From positions 24,153-88,152 of the forward strand of contig JAJDUP010000058.1 of NCBI GenBank assembly GCA_022826565.1: DNA of 64,000 bases. Direction: 5' to 3'. Below the pieces are notes generated by a model. The model was given only the letters and a program-made list of their open reading frames with translations, was not told the origin of the DNA and made no database searches. Shown piece after piece: positions 50,740 through 59,533 of the stretch; position 1 is the first letter of the stretch; the number at the start of each line of letters is the position of its first letter. Origin of the DNA: Gemmatimonadota bacterium. GTDB lineage: Bacteria; Gemmatimonadota; Gemmatimonadetes; Longimicrobiales; Gaopeijiaceae. The translations under genes and the position numbers were made by a program.

Positions 50740-51555
50740 ATGACACTCCACGAACTGCTCGACCTCCACTACTGCGCGAACGGCGACGAAATGCTGCGCC
50801 GGATGCTCGCCGAGGGGACCGATCCCGACCAGCGCCACGGATCGCGCGCGGAAACGCCCCTTCACGTGGCCACCCGGCGCCGGCGTGCCACGGCCGTCGA
50901 CATCCTGCTGGCGCACGGCGCCGACATCGACGCCAGGACGGCCGGCGGCAAGACCGCATACGCGCACGCTGTCAGGCGCGGGTTCGGCGACGTCGCCGAC
51001 CGCCTCGTAGCACGGGGCGCCAGCACCGAACTGAACGAAGCCGACCGATTCGCGGTCGCGGTCGTGCACGGCCACCTCGACGAAGCGCGCGCGATCCTCG
51101 AAGCCCACCCCCGCGTGGCGCGAACCGGCAACCCCGAGGAAGACCGCCTGCTGGCGGATGTCGCCGGCCGCAACGACCGGCAGCTTGTGGCGTTCCTGAT
51201 CGAGGCGGGCGCCGACCTGCAGGCAAGAGGTCTCGACGCCGGGACGCCCCTGCATCAGGCCGCCTGGTTCGGCCAGCCCGGCAATGCCCGCCTGTTGATC
51301 GATGCCGGGGCGCCCCTCGACGTCTTCGACGATGCGCACGGTTCCTCGCCGCTTCACTGGGCCGTCCACGGGTCCCGCTTTTCCGGCGGGGCCGAGGAGC
51401 GACAGGATGCCTATGTGGAGCTGGTCGAGATGCTGATCGCGGCCGGGTCCAGCCTGCACTACCCGGGCGACCCGCACGGCGACGCGTACAGAAAACGACT
51501 CCTGGAAGACGCGACGCCGCGGGTCCGCGGCGTGTTGCACCGGGAGTTCGCGTGA
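50740..51555 (+). CDS. cytosolic ankyrin-repeat protein
   Basis: The 271-residue protein has no signal peptide and begins directly with helical repeats. About six ankyrin units are visible, such as AETPLHVATRRRRATAVDIL, GTPLHQAAWFGQPGNARLLI and SSPLHWAVHGSRFSGGAEER. It is unlike the exported cassette ankyrins in size and location. Its stop overlaps the GTG start of the downstream serine hydrolase. The 173-bp gap before it, shared with the divergent ggt gene, shows no promoter that I can support. Confidence 0.85.
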   Translation: MTLHELLDLHYCANGDEMLRRMLAEGTDPDQRHGSRAETPLHVATRRRRATAVDILLAHGADIDARTAGGKTAYAHAVRRGFGDVADRLVARGASTELNEADRFAVAVVHGHLDEARAILEAHPRVARTGNPEEDRLLADVAGRNDRQLVAFLIEAGADLQARGLDAGTPLHQAAWFGQPGNARLLIDAGAPLDVFDDAHGSSPLHWAVHGSRFSGGAEERQDAYVELVEMLIAAGSSLHYPGDPHGDAYRKRLLEDATPRVRGVLHREFA

Positions 51556-53264
51556 ACCACTCAACTCCCGAGGTGACGATGACTCCCCGATTCCGCTCCT
51601 CTCGCCGAAGCCGCCCACTTCGTCGAAGCCGCTTCGCGACGTCCCCTGCCGCGTGGCTCCTGGCGCTCGCCGGACTGTTGGCTGCTGCCGCCGGATGCGA
51701 GCCGCAGCAGGGCGCTCCCGCGGCACAATCCGACATCCCCGTCACGGAAACCGTCTACACCGAGCGAGCCTTCGAGCAGCGGCTCATCGACGCCACGCGC
51801 GACTACGTGCTGCACGCCATGCGCGCGCACGGCACACCCGGGCTCAACCTCGCCATGGGCTACCGGGGCGAACTCATCTGGGAGGGCGGCTTCGGGTGGG
51901 CCGACGTGGCGGCGCGCAGGCCGATGACGCCCGAGACCGTGTACCACTCCGGCTCGCTGGGGAAGACCTACACGGCCACGGCGATCATGCAGCTGGTCGA
52001 CCGCGGTGTGATCGCGCTGGACGACCCGATCAGCGACCATCTGCCGTTCGAGGTGCACAACCCGCTCGGCGACCGCGAGGTCACGGTGCATGATCTGCTC
52101 ACGCATCGCTCCGGGCTTTCCGGAGGCGGCGCCAAGGGAGTGTGGGACAGGCCCGTGCCGCTCGAAGAAGCACTCAGGGCAAGCTACGCCAGCGACACAA
52201 GCCCGCTGGTGGGGGGGACAACTCCGTTCTGGATCGGCAAGGTCGGCACTCAATACAACTACTCCAACCCGGGCATCGCGACGCTTGGACTGATTGTGCA
52301 GACGGCCAACCCGGACGGGCTGTCGTTTTCGGACTACGTGCAGCGGCACATCATGGACCCGCTGGGGATGGAGTCGTCACAGTATCCGCCCGCGCAGCAC
52401 GAGGACTACGTGCGGCCGGACATCTGGGAGAACATGAGCACGGGCTATGCGCGCATGGGTTCGGCGTGGGTTCCGAGCGTGCCGCTGTATTTCAGCCACT
52501 ACCCGGCGGGTGGCGTAGTGGCGAAGCCTGCCGATCACGTGCGGCTGCTGACGGCCATGATGAACGGCGGCGAATACAACGGCTACCGGGTGCTCGAGGC
52601 CGAGACCGTCGAGCGGATGCTCACGCCGCAGTATGAAGAGGAGATCGGTCCGGGGATGACCAGCGGCCTGGTGTGGCGGCTGCGCAACCATGGAACGCGG
52701 GGCATGTCGTTCGATCACGCGGGAGGTCACATGTTCGGCTGGAGGACCGAGGGGTTCGCGTGGCCCGAGCTCGGCGTCACGCTCATGGTGGCGCACAACC
52801 AGTGGAGCCTGCCCGATCCGTCGCCCGAGGGCGGGATGATCACCGGCTTCGTCGAGGACTGGCTGATGGCCGAGCCGCCGGATGTGGAGCTGACGCCTGC
52901 GTCCGGGGAGTGGGCGTGGAAGGTGTCCTACGTCCGGGGCGTCGTGTACGCCGCGATGTTCAGGATGTACGTGGGCGTCGAGGGCGACATCCCGGCGGAC
53001 GGGCTGGAGGAGGCGATCGCGTCGACGCGGGTGCGGCCCGGGGGAAGGGGGGACTGGGACGCGGACGGGTTCCGGGCAGGCTTGGCCGATATCGGGGAGG
53101 CGGGCTTCGGGTATGAAGAGGTCAGCGGTTTCTGGGCGTCCGGAGCCAGCCGGGTGACGGTCGAGGAAGCGGAAGTGATTCTCAGGGAACTCGGTGCGCG
53201 TTTTCCGGGGTCGAGTGCCATTTTCTTTCCGCCGGCGCGGGGTGGCGAGGGCGGGACCGAGTAG
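51552..53264 (+). CDS. serine hydrolase lipoprotein (class C beta-lactamase fold)
   Basis: The protein has up to 570 residues, with a lipobox in LAAAAGC, the nucleophile motif SLGK (S135-K138) and YSN (Y237-N239), placing it in the class C beta-lactamase/D-alanyl-peptidase fold. A late glycine-rich HAGGHMFGWRTEGF could be the KTG-equivalent strand. GTG 51552 overlaps the ankyrin stop; ATG 51579 is an alternative with a GAGG at good spacing and would shorten the unusually long basic tail before the signal. It resembles the gene at 38215-39840 in fold but not in flanks. The substrate is unknown. Confidence 0.88.
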   Translation: MNHSTPEVTMTPRFRSSRRSRPLRRSRFATSPAAWLLALAGLLAAAAGCEPQQGAPAAQSDIPVTETVYTERAFEQRLIDATRDYVLHAMRAHGTPGLNLAMGYRGELIWEGGFGWADVAARRPMTPETVYHSGSLGKTYTATAIMQLVDRGVIALDDPISDHLPFEVHNPLGDREVTVHDLLTHRSGLSGGGAKGVWDRPVPLEEALRASYASDTSPLVGGTTPFWIGKVGTQYNYSNPGIATLGLIVQTANPDGLSFSDYVQRHIMDPLGMESSQYPPAQHEDYVRPDIWENMSTGYARMGSAWVPSVPLYFSHYPAGGVVAKPADHVRLLTAMMNGGEYNGYRVLEAETVERMLTPQYEEEIGPGMTSGLVWRLRNHGTRGMSFDHAGGHMFGWRTEGFAWPELGVTLMVAHNQWSLPDPSPEGGMITGFVEDWLMAEPPDVELTPASGEWAWKVSYVRGVVYAAMFRMYVGVEGDIPADGLEEAIASTRVRPGGRGDWDADGFRAGLADIGEAGFGYEEVSGFWASGASRVTVEEAEVILRELGARFPGSSAIFFPPARGGEGGTE

Positions 53265-53382
53265 GCTCGGGATGATCGCCCAATGTCGCCCGAAATCTGT
53301 CACACCCAGCTATTGAAGCGCCCGGGAAACGGCCCAGACTACGTGCATCCGCCGCCACACCCCGCGACCCCGGAGATCGCGA

Positions 53383-53999
53383 GTGCACGACACCACATCC
53401 AAGGTGCTCTACTCCCTGCCGGAGACTATCGAGGCCCTCGCCCGCGCCATGGTGCCGGACCGGGCCGACGACATGGACTTCTCTCGGCGAGCTTCGAATA
53501 CCTGTTGTTGGAGGAGCGGCGCGGCGGAACGGAGGATCTGCCGAAGGACGACCTGGTCCGCGAGCTCGTGGCGGTATCCCGGGCGCGCGGGGGCAGGGAG
53601 ATGGCACGCGCGGTCTCCCGGTTGCGGGAGTGGATGGACGGGCGGGAGGAGGGCGACGCGCTCGACCGGGCGGTGGCGGAATGGCTCAAGGCCGTGGTCG
53701 CGGACCTGGACCCCGCACTGGGCCACGAACTGACGGCGGCCACCACGATGAAGGAGGTGATGGAAGTGATCAAGCCAAAGGGGAAATGGGCGGTCCGCTG
53801 GTACGAGGACGGTTTCGACGGGGGGCGGACGCAACTGGTGCGCCGGCTCGTGGCCCGCAGGTTCGGCGCTGATATCCCGGACAGGATGGTTCCGTTGCTC
53901 GATGACTTTGCGGACCCGGAGCGCATTGAGTCCGTCGCCGACGCGATACTGGACTGCGAGACAGCGGAGGAGTTCCTCGCGCGGACGGCTGATTCCTAG
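53383..53999 (+). pseudogene. remnant of an Rpn/YhgA-like (PD-(D/E)XK transposase-type) nuclease gene
   Basis: Two reading frames together look like a shortened Rpn-family protein. From GTG 53383 the first frame reads HDTTSKVLYSLPETIEALAR and VPDRADDMDFS, matching the usual N-terminus. Near 53480 the coding frame switches, and the second frame continues with FEYLLLEERRGGTEDLPKDD, AVAEWLKAVVADL, a TMKEVMEV segment and a C-terminal VARRFGADIPDRMVPLLDD, which match the family C-terminal half. The middle part that should hold the PD-(D/E)XK catalytic residues is absent. I therefore read it as a gene with an internal deletion and frame loss. The family assignment is from memory of the pattern. An assembly error is a less likely alternative. 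Confidence 0.6.
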
Positions 54000-54083
54000 G
54001 CTGCGCGATCTGCGGCCGACCGACCGGTAACGCGCGTGCGCGTTCCAGCTGAAACGTTTTCGCGCCCTCTGGTGTGCCGGATG

Positions 54084-54196
54084 CAACTATCATATTAGTT
54101 GTATATCGCCGGGGGGAATCCGGAGCGCCTGATACTTAACTACAATGTTCAGTTATCAGGCCCCCTCCAACACTAAACACAAATGTTAATTATCAG
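54084..54196 (+). promoter_or_regulatory. AT-rich regulatory region with repeats before the propeller lipoproteins
   Basis: The patch holds an inverted repeat CAACTA/TAGTTG (54084-54089 and 54096-54101), a TACAAT box (54141-54146), and a direct repeat: AATGTTCAGTTATCAG at 54144-54159 and AATGTTAATTATCAG at 54182-54196. The second repeat covers the ATG at 54183. In a genome this GC-rich such a patch is a likely promoter with operator sites. Confidence 0.45.
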
Positions 54197-55451
54197 CACG
54201 CGACGCGACTGCGGTGCTCGCCTCCGACCGCGGTCTCCACGGGCCGCAATCGGGTCGTTCCTTCCTGTCCCGATCGCGCTCACCGCGCTGATTCCGCTGG
54301 GCGGCTGCGGAGACGGAGAGGACGGCGGCGCACCGGCGGAACCCCTCGCCGCAATGCGCCCAACGGGCCAGTCCGCCTTCGATTCGTCGCAGCAACCGGG
54401 TCTCGCCGAACTCAGCGCTGTCGTAGCCGGCTTTTTCCTTCCGGACAGCGGTCTCGTGCTGGTGGAGCGCAGCGAGATCCACTTGATCGACCTTTCGATC
54501 GACCCTTCGGCCGGCACAACTCGCGTGGTGGGCCGAGAAGGTGAGGGACCGCGGGAATTCCGGTATATCGGGCGTGCGAAACGCGTTCCGGGCGGTATTC
54601 TGGTCTCGGACGTGCCCCGCCGTCGCGTGTCGGTGATCTCTCACGACGGCGAGTTTCTGCGCTCGCAGAGTGTGCTGGACGCAGAGTTCGGAGACTTTTT
54701 CGGCGCGTATCCGGTGGGCATTCACCCAGACGGCCGGATCGTTTTCCGTGACGGCATCGCGGAAATGGGCCGCGACTACGACGGGCAAACCTGGAATCCG
54801 GCCACGTACGTCACCGTACGGGACGACGGCGAGCTTGATATCGTCGCGGAGGCCACCGGAGATGAGGTCTATTTCGGGTCGAGACGAAGCGGCGGCGTGG
54901 TGTTCGGGCATCAGACCCATGAAGCTGCGACGGGAGACCACCTCATTGTCGCGGCTACCGACCGAGGTGCCGTGGCGGTGCTGGACTGGAGCGGTCAAGA
55001 GATTCGGCAAATCCCCATGCCGGCAGGCGCGAGGGTGCCCGATGTCAGGGCGGTGGGACGTCAGGTGCTCCTCGCACGATGGCAGGAATTCGCGGAGAGG
55101 CTCAACAGGCTCGCCGCGTCCGGTCAGATCCCGTTCGAACCCGTGGAGTTCGATCAATCTGGCGCGTCCGAACCGGATCTGAAGGACTGGCCGATCAACG
55201 AAGTGGCCCCGGCAATCGACGCCCTCCTGACAGACTTCGACGAGCGGCTCTGGGTCAGGGACTACCGTCTTCCCGATCAGGACAGCGTAACGTGGCGGGT
55301 GTGGAACATCGACCGACAGGCACTGCTCTTCACAGCCAGAATGGATGGCGAGGACACGCTGCTCGACGCGCGGGGCGACCTGGTGCTGCTGCGCCGGCTG
55401 GACGAGTTCGACGTTCCGCGGGCCGTGATCACCGGGCTGCGGGCGCCTTGA
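54183..55451 (+). CDS. 6-bladed beta-propeller lipoprotein
   Basis: The 422-residue protein has a long basic N-tail, a hydrophobic stretch (FLPVPIALTALIPLGGC) with a lipobox cysteine, and propeller blades such as TRVVGREGEGPREFRYIGRA and GGILVSDVPRRRVSVISHDG. It is related in motif to the products at 30594 and 55451. No Shine-Dalgarno is obvious before ATG 54183, and the ATG lies inside a repeat, so a leaderless or later start is possible. Its stop overlaps the next gene's start by one base. Function is unknown. Confidence 0.8.
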   Translation: MLIISTRRDCGARLRPRSPRAAIGSFLPVPIALTALIPLGGCGDGEDGGAPAEPLAAMRPTGQSAFDSSQQPGLAELSAVVAGFFLPDSGLVLVERSEIHLIDLSIDPSAGTTRVVGREGEGPREFRYIGRAKRVPGGILVSDVPRRRVSVISHDGEFLRSQSVLDAEFGDFFGAYPVGIHPDGRIVFRDGIAEMGRDYDGQTWNPATYVTVRDDGELDIVAEATGDEVYFGSRRSGGVVFGHQTHEAATGDHLIVAATDRGAVAVLDWSGQEIRQIPMPAGARVPDVRAVGRQVLLARWQEFAERLNRLAASGQIPFEPVEFDQSGASEPDLKDWPINEVAPAIDALLTDFDERLWVRDYRLPDQDSVTWRVWNIDRQALLFTARMDGEDTLLDARGDLVLLRRLDEFDVPRAVITGLRAP

Positions 55452-56749
55452 TGGCCGTAATGAGACGTTTCCTTGAGCTCGCGATGCTCCTCGTGATGTG
55501 GGCGGGCGTCTCCTGCTCAAGCGGCGGCGGCCTGGCCGACACCGTAACGGTCGTGGATAGCGCGGGGGTCACGATCGTCACGCACGGGTCGCGAGATGAC
55601 GTACCGCAATTCGAGCATGCTCGTGTACCGAGTGCGCCAGCCGTTCAGATTGGCAGCGTCGAAGACGAAGCGACGGCGCTGTATCGAGTTACCGGTGCCG
55701 TTCGAATGCCGGATGGTGGGATCGCGGTCGCGAATTCGGGATCAGGAGAGATCAGGCTCTTTGATGCGGCCGGGCGTTTTGTCGATTCGTTTGGCAGTGC
55801 AGGCGGCGGCCCGGGAGAATTCGGGCGCCTTTCTTCCATCGGAGTGTCCTCGGACGGCCGCATCCTGGCGTACGACAGCCAGACCGGACGGGTCAGCACC
55901 TTCGATCCCGATAGCCGAACACTGATCGGGAGCATCAGCATAACGGTCAGCCCGGACTTGTATTCCCTTGCCGGCATGAGGCGTGCCAACCCGATCGGGT
56001 GGTTGCGAGACGGAACGTTCGTGGGCTATCTCGCCACCCTGGAGGGGGGGATACCGGATCGGGATGGTTGGACGCACAGGCAATCGATGTCGAACATACA
56101 CTTCTTCGATCAGGGGGAATCTTCCGGGATTCTGGCTGCCGCACCTGGCCGGCAATCATGGGTCATGGTCAACAGGACCGGGGAAGGGAGTGTCCGCGTG
56201 CAGGGGGTGGCGAATCCCTTTCTGCCGACCTTCGAGACCGCGACCGACGGTAGCATCGTTGCGTTTGGCAACACTGAGCGGTTCGAGATCCGCATGCTGA
56301 ACTCAAGTGGTTCCGTCGTTTGGATCATCCGCCGGGAGCACGAGCGTCGTCCGGTGTCGGAAGGGCAGCGCGAGAGGTGGGTCGCCGGTCGGCTAAGCAA
56401 CATGGAAGATGACGGCACCGAGCGCTCACGGAGCCGAAGAGCCTTGTACAACGACATCCCCTTCCCCGACACCTTGCCGGCTTTTGAAACGCTGTCGCTA
56501 CAGAAGGGCGGGCGATTGTGGGTCAAGGAGACAAGCCTTGGCGATCCGCCTTCGGCGACCGCGCCGTGGTCGGTGTTCGACAGCGACGGCCGACCGTTGG
56601 GCGCAGTGGAGATGCCGGCCGGATTCGAGCCGTTCGAGATCGGAACCGATTACGTGCTGGGCTTGTGGAAGGACGATTTGGGCGTCGAGTATGTGCAACT
56701 GTACGATCTCGTTGCTGACCGCCCCCTGACGAAACCTACTCCCCCGTAG
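55451..56749 (+). CDS. 6-bladed beta-propeller lipoprotein
   Basis: From ATG 55451 the product is 432 residues with a lipobox (VMWAGVSC) and blades including EIRLFDAAGRFVDSFGSAGG and GPGEFGRLSSIGVSSDGRIL. It is translationally coupled to the related gene before it, and the two probably arose by tandem duplication. A GltS-like transporter gene begins 12 bases after its stop, so the lipoproteins may help capture a ligand that is then transported; this is inference from order only. Confidence 0.82.
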   Translation: MAVMRRFLELAMLLVMWAGVSCSSGGGLADTVTVVDSAGVTIVTHGSRDDVPQFEHARVPSAPAVQIGSVEDEATALYRVTGAVRMPDGGIAVANSGSGEIRLFDAAGRFVDSFGSAGGGPGEFGRLSSIGVSSDGRILAYDSQTGRVSTFDPDSRTLIGSISITVSPDLYSLAGMRRANPIGWLRDGTFVGYLATLEGGIPDRDGWTHRQSMSNIHFFDQGESSGILAAAPGRQSWVMVNRTGEGSVRVQGVANPFLPTFETATDGSIVAFGNTERFEIRMLNSSGSVVWIIRREHERRPVSEGQRERWVAGRLSNMEDDGTERSRSRRALYNDIPFPDTLPAFETLSLQKGGRLWVKETSLGDPPSATAPWSVFDSDGRPLGAVEMPAGFEPFEIGTDYVLGLWKDDLGVEYVQLYDLVADRPLTKPTPP

Positions 56750-56761
56750 AGAACCGGCCAC

Positions 56762-58132
56762 GTGTTCCTTGATTTTGCCATCATCTCCGGCTTGCTGGTC
56801 GTTGCCCATCTCCTGCGGACGTGGGTCCGCCTCTTCCAGACGCTGTTTCTGCCGACGCCGATCCTGGCCGGCCTGATCGGACTCGCTGCAGGACCCGAGG
56901 GACTGGACTTTCTCCCGTTCGCGCGGGACGAATCCGGCGTGCCGGTAATGACCCGGTATCCGGGGGAACTGGTCGTGCTGCTGTTCGCCACCCTTTTCAT
57001 GGGCCGGCGGGCGGGCCAGACGCGTTTCAAGAAGATGATTCAGGACGCCGGAGACACGTTCTTCTACAATCTGTCGACCTGGATCGGCCAGTTCGGTCTC
57101 GCGCTCCTGTTCGCGGGCGCTGTCCTCATTCCCCTTTTTCGCGAGGTGGGCGGTCCGTTCGCTCTGATGCTCCCCGCGGGCTTCGTCGGGGGTCACGGCA
57201 CCGCCGCGGCCGTCGGTTCGATTCTCTCCGAGCGCGGCTACGAGAACGCCATTCCCGTCGGATACACCTTTGCCACCATAGGGCTTCTGGCGGCCGTGCT
57301 GGGTGGCGTTGCCGCGATCAACATCGCGACGCGCAGCGGCTGGACCCGTCTCGTTTCCACTCCGCGCGAGCTGCCGGCGGACCAGCGGCGGGGGTTGATC
57401 GATCCGGCGCGCGCCCGAAGGGTCGTGAGGGAGACCGTCAGCCCACTGGCCCTCGACACGCTTTCGTGGCACTTCGGGCTCGTCCTGCTGGCCTACGGGG
57501 CCGCGCACGCCGCGAGCTGGGCGCTTCGGTCGGCGGGAGGACAGTTCACCGCGCTCCCAATGTTCGCGCTTGCCGTGATCTGCGGCGCGCTGATTCAAAA
57601 GCTGCTGGACGGGCTGGGCGCTGGTCGGCATGTGGACGCCGCGACGATGGGGCGCCTCGGATCCACGATCTCGGACTTTCTCGTGGCCTTTGGCGTGGCA
57701 GCGATCCCGATCACGATCGTGGCGGACTACGCGATGCCCATCCTCGTGATGTCCGTGTTCGGCTTCGTACACGCGGCCGCCATGACCTGGTGGATCGCCC
57801 GCCGGACCTTCCACAACTACTGGTTCGAGCGGGGACTGTTCACCTTCGGCTACGCCACCGGAGTCGTGGCCATGGGGATCGCGCTTCTCCGCGTGGTGGA
57901 CCCGAAGCGGGAGTCCAATACGCTCGATGACTACGGCCTGGCGTATCTCCCCATCGCCGTTTTCGAGATCGTCGTCCTTTCCACGCTGCCGATATGGGTC
58001 GCCACCGGCGCCGTGTGGCTTCCCGGGCTGGTGCTGACCGCGGTTGCCGCGGTCGCGCTGATGGTCTCGTGGAGGACGATCGGGTTCTTCCCCTCCGATC
58101 CCGTGGCGCAGAGGGCGGGCGAACCCGGGTAG
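56762..58132 (+). CDS. gltS: GltS-like sodium/glutamate symporter
   Basis: The 456-residue membrane protein resembles the ESS family that imports glutamate with sodium. It has about ten hydrophobic segments and the conserved pore-loop sequence LPAGFVGGHGTAAAVGSI in the first half, with a related repeat half later (GRLGSTISDFLVAFGVAAIP). It starts at GTG 56762 shortly after a propeller lipoprotein. Nearby GGT could release glutamate, which makes glutamate uptake a sensible role. The family is sometimes annotated simply as sodium:glutamate symporter-like, so substrate certainty is moderate. Confidence 0.85.
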   Translation: MFLDFAIISGLLVVAHLLRTWVRLFQTLFLPTPILAGLIGLAAGPEGLDFLPFARDESGVPVMTRYPGELVVLLFATLFMGRRAGQTRFKKMIQDAGDTFFYNLSTWIGQFGLALLFAGAVLIPLFREVGGPFALMLPAGFVGGHGTAAAVGSILSERGYENAIPVGYTFATIGLLAAVLGGVAAINIATRSGWTRLVSTPRELPADQRRGLIDPARARRVVRETVSPLALDTLSWHFGLVLLAYGAAHAASWALRSAGGQFTALPMFALAVICGALIQKLLDGLGAGRHVDAATMGRLGSTISDFLVAFGVAAIPITIVADYAMPILVMSVFGFVHAAAMTWWIARRTFHNYWFERGLFTFGYATGVVAMGIALLRVVDPKRESNTLDDYGLAYLPIAVFEIVVLSTLPIWVATGAVWLPGLVLTAVAAVALMVSWRTIGFFPSDPVAQRAGEPG

Positions 58133-58194
58133 GCGAGCTGGCGTGCCGAGCCAGCGGGCCGACGAGCCGTGGCGTTCCGCGGCGAAGTGCCTTG

Positions 58195-59520
58195 TCAGCT
58201 CCAGGGAAACGGCGAGTTGCTGACCGGGTGAAGCCGGCCCTCGGCATACCGGGAGTAGCGGAAGGGTTCAAGGAGCGCCTGCCGCTGCCCCATCAACTCC
58301 TGCGCGACCAGGGCCCCCACGCCGATCATCTTGTAGCCGTGGTTGGAATCGGCGATGAAGTAGACGTTGTCGGCAAAGGTGTCGAACACGGGGAAGCTGT
58401 CGGGCGTGAAGCAGCCGATGCCGCCCGAGGGCTCTCTGCTCATCAGGTGGGCCTTGCCCTCGAAGCGTTCCTGGCAGAAGGCCAGGCCCGCGCTGAAGGT
58501 CCGGTGGAATTCCTCCCCGACGACGAAGTGGGAGGACTCCGGTCCATAGGGATCGACCGCCACGTCGCCCGCGGGCCGGTTGACCCTGTCGGGAACGCAG
58601 CCACCCTGCACCCCGCCAAAGCTGAAGTCCGGCTTGTAGTAGAGGCCCCACGGGCCCTTGGTCACCACGCCGTCCTCGTCGCAAAGGGGCTCGTCGGTGT
58701 CGACGTGCACGACCGGGGGCATGTTGCCGCGGTTGTCGACCAGGTAACCGGGGTCGACTTTCAGGGTCCCCTCCTGCAGGGCCCAGTATGTCCAGGTCGG
58801 CGCGTCGTGGTGCTCCCCGTCGGGACCGAGTACCCGCGTCATCGCCGGCAGATCGAGCATGTCCCACTGCTGCCGCACCCAGGGGCCGGTGGCCACGACC
58901 ACCTGCTCGCACGGTATCGGTCCCCGGTCGGTGACGACTGCGGTGACCGCCCCGGAGGCGTCGCGCTTGAAGTCCTTGTTGGCGACTCCGGCCAGGATGC
59001 GGACCCCCTCGGCCTCGGTCCTCGCCCGCAGGCCCTTGAGCGATGCCAGGTTGTTGGCGTAGCCGCCCCGGTGCTCGTGCAGCACGCTCGTGATTCTTCG
59101 GGCGCGCCAATCGGCGAAGATTCCGCGCAGATAGGTCCGGGACGCCTCGGATCCCTCGACGAACGTCGAGATGTAGCCGATCGCCCTCTGCTGCTCATGG
59201 ATCGAGGCGACGTCTTCGCGCATGGCTTCGTGGCTGATCTGCAGGTAGCCGACCGGGTGGTAGGAGAACGCGGCCGGGTCGCTTTCCCAGACGCTCACCG
59301 AATGGGCCATCAACTCGCGCATGGCCGGCTGGAAGTAGTTGTTGCGGATGACGCCGCACGCGATCCCCGAGGCACCGGCACCGACCCCCGTCTTGTCGAT
59401 GATCACGATGTCGCGCCCGTCCCCGCGACCCGATGCCCTGAGTTCCCGGGCGAGGTGCCACGCCGTTGAAAGGCCGTGGATCCCGGCGCCGATGATCACG
59501 TATCTCGCGGTCACGCGCAT
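58195..59520 (-). CDS. FAD-dependent oxidoreductase of the DAO (amino-acid/amine oxidase) family
   Basis: The 441-residue protein has an N-terminal FAD-binding fold, YVIIGAGIHGLSTAWHLA, then VIIDKTGVGAGASGIACGVI with the flavin-contacting glycine-rich loop. VVVATGPWV appears mid-protein and ADSNHGYKMIGVGALVAQEL near the C-terminus. This order fits DAO-type enzymes such as glycine, sarcosine and D-amino-acid oxidases or dehydrogenases. ATG 59520 gives a clean start; GTG 59529 is three codons earlier. It lies just after an S9 peptidase gene on the same strand, which suggests oxidation of a released amino acid. Confidence 0.87.
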   Translation of the reverse strand: MRVTARYVIIGAGIHGLSTAWHLARELRASGRGDGRDIVIIDKTGVGAGASGIACGVIRNNYFQPAMRELMAHSVSVWESDPAAFSYHPVGYLQISHEAMREDVASIHEQQRAIGYISTFVEGSEASRTYLRGIFADWRARRITSVLHEHRGGYANNLASLKGLRARTEAEGVRILAGVANKDFKRDASGAVTAVVTDRGPIPCEQVVVATGPWVRQQWDMLDLPAMTRVLGPDGEHHDAPTWTYWALQEGTLKVDPGYLVDNRGNMPPVVHVDTDEPLCDEDGVVTKGPWGLYYKPDFSFGGVQGGCVPDRVNRPAGDVAVDPYGPESSHFVVGEEFHRTFSAGLAFCQERFEGKAHLMSREPSGGIGCFTPDSFPVFDTFADNVYFIADSNHGYKMIGVGALVAQELMGQRQALLEPFRYSRYAEGRLHPVSNSPFPWS

Positions 59521-59533
59521 GTGCTTCACGCCC

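Noticed and set aside
53283..53999. 238-residue frame taken as an intact gene
   Set aside because: The first 60 or so residues of this frame are Pro/Arg-rich with no family match; the true N-terminus lies in the adjacent frame from 53383, which indicates a disrupted gene.
58137..58155. small hairpin GCTGGC/GCCAGC between gltS and the convergent oxidase gene
   Set aside because: The stem is only six base pairs with a seven-base loop and no T-run; such hairpins are expected by chance in GC-rich DNA.
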